This document shows, piece by piece, positions 29,308 through 31,142 of a stretch of DNA of 31,142 nt. The stretch comes from Endotrypanum monterogeii. Its lineage: Eukaryota; Euglenozoa; Kinetoplastea; Trypanosomatida; Trypanosomatidae. The translations under genes were made by a program, and so were the position numbers. The DNA lies in NCBI GenBank assembly GCA_000333855.2, contig CM007314.1:1004344-1035485 (forward strand). The letters run 5' to 3'. The notes under the pieces are model-generated. The model had not been told where the DNA came from, did no database searches, and was given only the letters and a program-made list of their open reading frames with translations. Position 1 is the first letter of the stretch. Every line of letters begins with the position of its first letter.

Positions 29308-30457
29308 ATAGATATATATCTACATACAACCCCTCGAAAATCCAGAAAACAGAAGGGGAAAAGTGGCCAAAAAAAAATTTTTTTCGCAGCGCGGAAATAC
29401 ATGCAAAAGTGCAGAAGCCCTGTTTTCGGGTCACACGAGAGTGCACCCGAGGAAGGGGGAAGGAGGACACAACAAGACATGTTCGTTCATAAGGGCAGAA
29501 GGAAACTGTGGGAAGGGGAGAAGGGAGGGAGGGGGGGGCAGAATATGTCGCCATCAAACAGACAAGCGGAGGAAGCAGACGTGGAAAAAAAAAAAGATAT
29601 CACGGTTGTAGAAGCGGAAAAAGAATTCTTTTTTTTTTGATAATTGGGGAGTGAGGAACGAGAGTGCACGTAGTCTACTTGATGAGCCCGCGCATCCACG
29701 GTGCCGCATTCACGACCAAGTATTCCCTTCAGATGGGCTCGTGACTGAACCATTGAACCCAAGAAGACCAGTGTCCAACGCCGTCGAATTGAAGCTTGTG
29801 ATCAGTGCATAAGGGCGGAAACCTCTGTACTCCAACAATACACATGTATGTATGAGGAATCCACCCCCTACCTCTTTGCCTTCGTTATATAGTGTCCACG
29901 TGCGCCTGTGTGAATGAATAGGTCAAACGAGGATACTTTTTTTTTTTTGCAATAACAAATGGATCTGACGGATGGGGAAAAATATATGCAATCTTTTTCT
30001 TTTCATCCACATCTGATCATGCAAAATTAAATAAACGTGAATGATGATCGGACATACACTAAGCCCGCCAGGGGGAAAAATGAAACAGCGTCTTTTCCCT
30101 TTCTTCTCGGTATGTCTAGGAATGTCCCCGTACCAGGTGGCAAGCAGAGCGATACTTCTCCTACTCCAATAGCCTTTCCGCGATGTCAGGATCATTTCCA
30201 ACCACGACGGCTTTTGTTATATCCCGAAAACGAGATACGCTTGAACCATACTTGCATCCAGCAATGATCGTTGCATGTGCATGAAAAAAAGACAAACCGG
30301 GCTTCGAGTTGAGAGGACAGAATATACCTCATGATATTCTAGCCACCAAAGCACAGGAAAAGTAGACGTATTTTTATTTTTGGCGGGAGAGGAAAAATTT
30401 ATAGGTGCTCGATCAGTGCTTAGCTACAGATCTGTGTAACCCTTCTGCCTCTTCTCA

Positions 30458-31142
30458 TTCTTCTGCGTGGCTACTTTAGACAAGAAAAAGTACAAAGTGT
30501 AATTCACATACACTTCGTCGAGCTACGATAGTGATACAGGAAAAAAAAACACCGCCGCCTACACGACAGGCCCTTCCACCACACCGAACCACCTCATCGC
30601 ATCAACAGGCCCTTTCCACTTTTTTTTTTTGCACCCGCTCTCCCGCTGCCCACCTCACGATGTGTGCGCCAGACGCACGTCGCTGCGGCGGACACCTCCA
30701 TCCACGCAGGCAGCGCTCAGCGTCCCACGCTCGGGGGCGGAGGCGTTGATGTCTGCGGTGCTGGGGGAGGGACGGTGTGTGTGGCAGGGACGAGGGGGAT
30801 TGCGCTCACTTCTCACGCACCAGGTAGCGATCACCAATCGGCTCACGCGGTCGGACGCGGGGGAACTCGCGTATTTCACACACTTGACGTGCACTACCGC
30901 ATTGCGGGGCGTGCTGCTACTGGACGACATGGGGGTCTATGGAGAACGTAGAGAAGGGGGAATGCCGCTGTCCCGCCCCTGCGTGCCCATCGATGACGCA
31001 GCGCGAGGACCGTCGCAGCAAAGGTAGGCCACCCGTTCCTGTAACTTGGCCCCCCTCAGAGAGAGAAGCGTGTGTGTATGCAGGGGTGGGGAGGACTCGT
31101 GGGCGCGCTGTCGTGCATACGCTGTTACACCGGGAGACTGGA
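30458..31142 (+). repeat. Interspersed repeat, copy B (runs off the window end)
   Basis: The left ~150 bp (30458 to about 30608) is shared with copy C only. The rest, from GGCCCTTTCCACT to the window end, matches copy A in reverse complement, and the first ~190 bp of that also matches copy C. It is the only copy here with both modules. Its orientation is opposite to the gene block. The open frame 30629-31027 parallels the one in copy A (one visible Leu/Pro difference in a partner frame), but conservation of both strands equally argues for a recent non-coding duplication rather than a protein under selection. Confidence 0.85.

Larger units (their letters stand above)
24621..30457. other. Gene-free 5.8 kb region upstream of the coiled-coil gene
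   Basis: No supportable gene. Between about 25.8 and 29.65 kb the plus strand is strongly purine-rich with many A8-A14 runs. The minus-strand open frames here (for example 26043-26561) are Phe/Leu/Ser-rich translations of that skew, not real proteins. Islands of balanced composition interrupt it at about 27.78-28.12, 28.47-28.87 and 29.65-30.25 kb, the first with an 11-bp hairpin. TA tracts lie near 27419-27436 and 29022-29046, and a CA array at 29274-29305. Pyrimidine richness of the minus strand agrees with minus-strand transcription through the region. Confidence 0.6.

Noticed and set aside
1..31142. tRNA, rRNA or CRISPR loci
   Set aside because: Reading for GGTTCGANNCC-type tRNA arms, rRNA-like blocks and regularly spaced direct repeats gave nothing convincing.

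Overview
The window looks like nuclear DNA of a trypanosomatid, most probably Leishmania. The genes are intronless and GC-rich at third positions. All lie on the minus strand in one co-directional block, separated by long spacers that are pyrimidine-rich on the coding strand. A polypyrimidine tract followed by an AG sits just upstream of most start codons, as expected for spliced-leader trans-splicing of polycistronic RNA. From memory, a mitochondrial HSP70 gene set interrupted by a tyrosine/dopa decarboxylase matches the mtHSP70 locus on Leishmania chromosome 30. That placement is recall, not a search result.

Layout, left to right, against the direction of transcription. At 1-602 is the 5' third of one mitochondrial HSP70 gene, cut by the window edge. 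At 603-3141 is a spacer with an interspersed repeat (copy A). At 3142-4749 is a PLP-dependent aromatic amino acid decarboxylase. At 5847-6896 is a WD40-like protein, and at 7412-8272 a multi-pass membrane protein of unknown function. At 8934-11759 is a type II AAA ATPase of the Afg2/SPATA5 kind. At 13832-15814 is a second, complete mitochondrial HSP70 gene with a 10-N assembly gap in the ATPase domain. At 16.1-21.3 kb is a gene-poor stretch with a truncated repeat (copy C). At 21279-24536 is a large coiled-coil protein with a TSNAXIP1-like region. At 24.6-31.1 kb is a gene-free stretch, strongly purine-rich on the plus strand, ending in repeat copy B.

The genes share a transcription unit but no obvious pathway, which is normal for trypanosomatid polycistrons. 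Expression differences would be set by trans-splicing and untranslated regions rather than by individual promoters. The most notable points are: the two HSP70 coding regions are almost identical yet become unrelated exactly at the start codon; a near-identical repeat is present in inverted orientation about 28 kb apart around the cluster; the complete HSP70 copy has an altered phosphate loop beside the assembly gap; and two multi-kilobase gene-free stretches hold islands of structured, balanced-composition sequence. I found no evidence for a CRISPR array, an rRNA or tRNA gene, or an unmistakably new multi-gene system.
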